The notes under the pieces are model-generated. The model saw only the letters and a list, made by a program, of their open reading frames with translations, searched no databases and was not told where the DNA came from. A stretch of DNA of 60,859 bases from Terribacillus saccharophilus. Lineage in GTDB: Bacteria; Bacillota; Bacilli; Bacillales; Amphibacillaceae. The translations under genes and the position numbers were made by a program. Below are positions 59,329 to 60,859 of this stretch, piece after piece. Position 1 is the stretch's first letter. Each line of letters begins with the position of its first letter. The stretch is from NCBI RefSeq assembly GCF_002272075.1, contig NZ_NPBJ01000042.1:1-60859 (forward strand), written 5' to 3'.

Positions 59329-59646
59329 ATGCGTGGTGGTGGGAATATGAACAATATGATGAAACAGATGCAGAAAATGCAGAAGAAAATGATGCAGGCT
59401 CAGGAAGAGCTTCATGAAATGACTTTCGAAGCAACTGCAGGAGGCGGTGCTGTAAAGGTAATCGCTAATGGTAAAAAGGAAATCACTGATGTAGTCATCC
59501 AGGAAGAGGTAGTAGATCCGGATGATGTAGAAATGCTCCAAGATCTTATTATTTCTGCAACAAATGAAGTGTTGAAGCAAGTCGACGACAAATCTAACCA
59601 AACAATGGGGCAGTTCACGAAAGGGTTACCTGGAGGAATGTTCTAG
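59329..59646 (+). CDS. yaaK: Nucleoid-associated protein EbfC/YbaB family (YaaK)
   Basis: A 105-residue DNA-binding dimeric protein. It has a methionine- and glutamine-rich N-terminal helix ([20 protein letters not shown]) and the core [16 protein letters not shown]. It is conserved between dnaX and recR in most bacteria. AAGGAGGG lies 8 bases before ATG. Confidence 0.96.
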   Translation: MRGGGNMNNMMKQMQKMQKKMMQAQEELHEMTFEATAGGGAVKVIANGKKEITDVVIQEEVVDPDDVEMLQDLIISATNEVLKQVDDKSNQTMGQFTKGLPGGMF

Positions 59647-59661
59647 GAGGCAACTAAATAA

Positions 59662-60258
59662 ATGTATTATCCCGAACCGATTTCGAAGCTGATAGACAGC
59701 TTTACTAAATTGCCTGGAATCGGACCAAAGACTGCCGTGCGTCTTGCCTTTCATGTACTTAGCATGAAGGAAGATGACGTCATGGATTTTGCGAAGGCAT
59801 TAATCAATGCTAAACGTGAATTGACCCACTGCAGCATCTGCGGTCATATCACCGATCAGGATCCTTGTAGTATTTGTCAGGATGAAGCAAGAGACAGCTC
59901 TCTTATTTGTGTGGTACAGGACCCGAAAGATGTCATCGCTATGGAGAAGATGCGTGAATTCAATGGGAAATATCATGTATTGCATGGAGCTATTTCTCCG
60001 ATGGATGGTATCGGACCTGAAGATATCAATGTCCCGTCTCTATTGAACCGCCTGAAGGATGAGGAAGTGAAGGAATTGATCCTAGCTACCAATCCGAACA
60101 TAGAAGGTGAAGCAACAGCGATGTATATATCCAAACTAGTCAAACCATCTGGTATACGAACAACAAGGATTGCACACGGCCTGCCAATGGGTGGAGATCT
60201 GGAGTATGCGGATGAAGTCACCCTTTCCAAAGCGATGGAAGGCAGAAGAGAACTGTAA
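59662..60258 (+). CDS. recR: Recombination mediator RecR
   Basis: A 198-residue protein with a helix-hairpin-helix near the N-terminus ([15 protein letters not shown]), a zinc finger with CSIC and CSIC pairs (near 54-72) and a Toprim domain with VVQDPKDV and [18 protein letters not shown]. It works with RecF and RecO, and recF is also in this window. GAGG lies about 12 bases before the ATG. Confidence 0.97.
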   Translation: MYYPEPISKLIDSFTKLPGIGPKTAVRLAFHVLSMKEDDVMDFAKALINAKRELTHCSICGHITDQDPCSICQDEARDSSLICVVQDPKDVIAMEKMREFNGKYHVLHGAISPMDGIGPEDINVPSLLNRLKDEEVKELILATNPNIEGEATAMYISKLVKPSGIRTTRIAHGLPMGGDLEYADEVTLSKAMEGRREL

Positions 60259-60272
60259 AGCAGGTGAGATTA

Positions 60273-60488
60273 ATGGCTGGCAGAAGATTGAAGAGATCTG
60301 ATGTGGACAAAGAGTTGTTAACTGATATATTCAAGATGAAGAACGATTGGGTGAGCATTCAATCTATAATAGAGAGAAGTGTCGATGCGAGTGAAATGGG
60401 GCAGTATGATCTACAGGTGGCGCAAGCCAAGTATCTGTTCATGCTTCGTGAAGCAAGACACCGAAACTTAAGCGCATTGCGTACTTAA
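60273..60488 (+). CDS. yaaL: DUF2508 protein YaaL
   Basis: A 71-residue helical protein of unknown function found between recR and bofA in many Bacillales. It starts MAGRRLKRSDVDKELL and ends LREARHRNLSALRT. I use ATG 60273 with AGGTGA 5 bases upstream. Its stop lies inside a terminator hairpin. Confidence 0.88.
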   Translation: MAGRRLKRSDVDKELLTDIFKMKNDWVSIQSIIERSVDASEMGQYDLQVAQAKYLFMLREARHRNLSALRT

Positions 60489-60508
60489 CGCAATGCGTGT
60501 TCTTTTTT
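60472..60508 (+). terminator. Terminator after yaaL
   Basis: GCGCATTGCGT / ACGCAATGCG followed by TTCTTTTTT; it separates the recR group from bofA. Confidence 0.88.
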
Positions 60509-60561
60509 CTTGTCCGTACTCATAATTTAGAAAACAGGACAAGTTAAAGGAGAGATGAAAT

Positions 60562-60822
60562 GTGTCATATGCAATAATCGGTATCCTGTTAGCTGCAGTT
60601 GTAGTTTTACTCATTTCAGGAACGTCAGGCAAGCTGTTCAGTTTAATGCTCAAAGGTTCAGTTAGGCTTATTCTTGGTGTCTTTCTATTATTTCTATTTA
60701 ATGTAGTAGGAGCACTTGCCGGACTCCACATCCCGATAAATGCCGCAACAACAGTATTAGTGGGTGTATTAGGCATCCCGGGAATAGCATCTCTGGCGGC
60801 AATTCAATATTTTTTATTATAA
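60562..60822 (+). CDS. bofA: Pro-sigma-K processing inhibitor BofA
   Basis: An 86-residue membrane protein with two hydrophobic segments (about 3-19 and 36-53) and the conserved C-terminal region INAATTVLVGVLGIPGIASL. BofA with SpoIVFA holds the protease SpoIVFB inactive in the outer forespore membrane until a forespore signal arrives. The start is GTG 60562 with GGAG 9 bases upstream. In B. subtilis bofA is followed by an rRNA operon. Confidence 0.95.
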   Translation: MSYAIIGILLAAVVVLLISGTSGKLFSLMLKGSVRLILGVFLLFLFNVVGALAGLHIPINAATTVLVGVLGIPGIASLAAIQYFLL

Positions 60823-60826
60823 AGTG

Positions 60827-60855
60827 TTGCAGTATACCCTAATTCATGATATATT
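60827..60855 (+). promoter_or_regulatory. Sigma-A promoter at the window end, probably rRNA operon
   Basis: TTGCAG (60827-60832), 17-base spacer, TATATT (60850-60855). Gene order predicts an rrn operon next; its RNA genes are outside the window. Confidence 0.65.
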
Positions 60856-60859
60856 ATTC

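Overview
This window is the replication-origin neighbourhood of an endospore-forming, low-to-moderate-GC Gram-positive of the family Bacillaceae. Spore genes (spoIIIJ, bofA, sleL, a ger receptor operon, yyaC), T-box leaders, sigma-B-like promoters, a long Bacillus-type SRP RNA and a gene order close to that around Bacillus subtilis oriC all support this. The accessory genes suggest a salt-tolerant soil genus; Terribacillus is a guess and cannot be proven from the sequence.

Left arm (1-20.4 kb, mostly minus strand, transcribed away from oriC): a serine operon (class V aminotransferase plus serA) behind a serine T-box; a sirtuin; a DHA2 drug exporter; rpsF-ssb-rpsR; ychF; a membrane operon (ykvI-like, mscS-like, DUF951); yyaC; spo0J-soj; noc; rsmG-mnmG-mnmE; jag-spoIIIJ-rnpA-rpmH. 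Three parS sites lie here. Origin (20.4-22.5 kb): DnaA boxes on both sides of dnaA, with a DnaA-trio unwinding element between dnaA and dnaN.

Right arm (22.5-60.9 kb, mostly plus strand): dnaN, rlbA, recF, remB, gyrB, gyrA, a degenerate HD-GYP protein, yaaC (minus), guaB, a TAXI-TRAP transporter operon, ung, dacA, a pair of structured repeats, serS behind a second serine T-box, a decayed but structured tRNA-Ser copy, tRNA-Ser(UGA), a fourth parS next to proC, dgk-dck (minus), tRNA-Arg(CCU), a four-gene ger operon (minus) whose last gene is a 53-codon open frame, a cell-wall amidase, csbD, a candidate sigma-B small RNA, aldA, acsA, a PfpI-type stress protein, a DUF3891 gene, sleL and yaaI (minus), tadA, SRP RNA, dnaX-ebfC-recR, yaaL, bofA, and a promoter at the very end that probably drives an rRNA operon.

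The genes fall into connected themes: initiation and segregation (dnaA, dnaN, parS, Soj, Spo0J, Noc), tRNA modification and translation, serine synthesis and charging (two T-boxes, serA, aminotransferase, serS, tRNA-Ser), sporulation and germination, and carbon metabolism (aldA, acsA with a cre site). The least explained elements are the tRNA-Ser-derived RNA after serS, the covarying 119-base repeat pair, and a predicted sigma-B-driven RNA of about 74 bases with an all-C loop.
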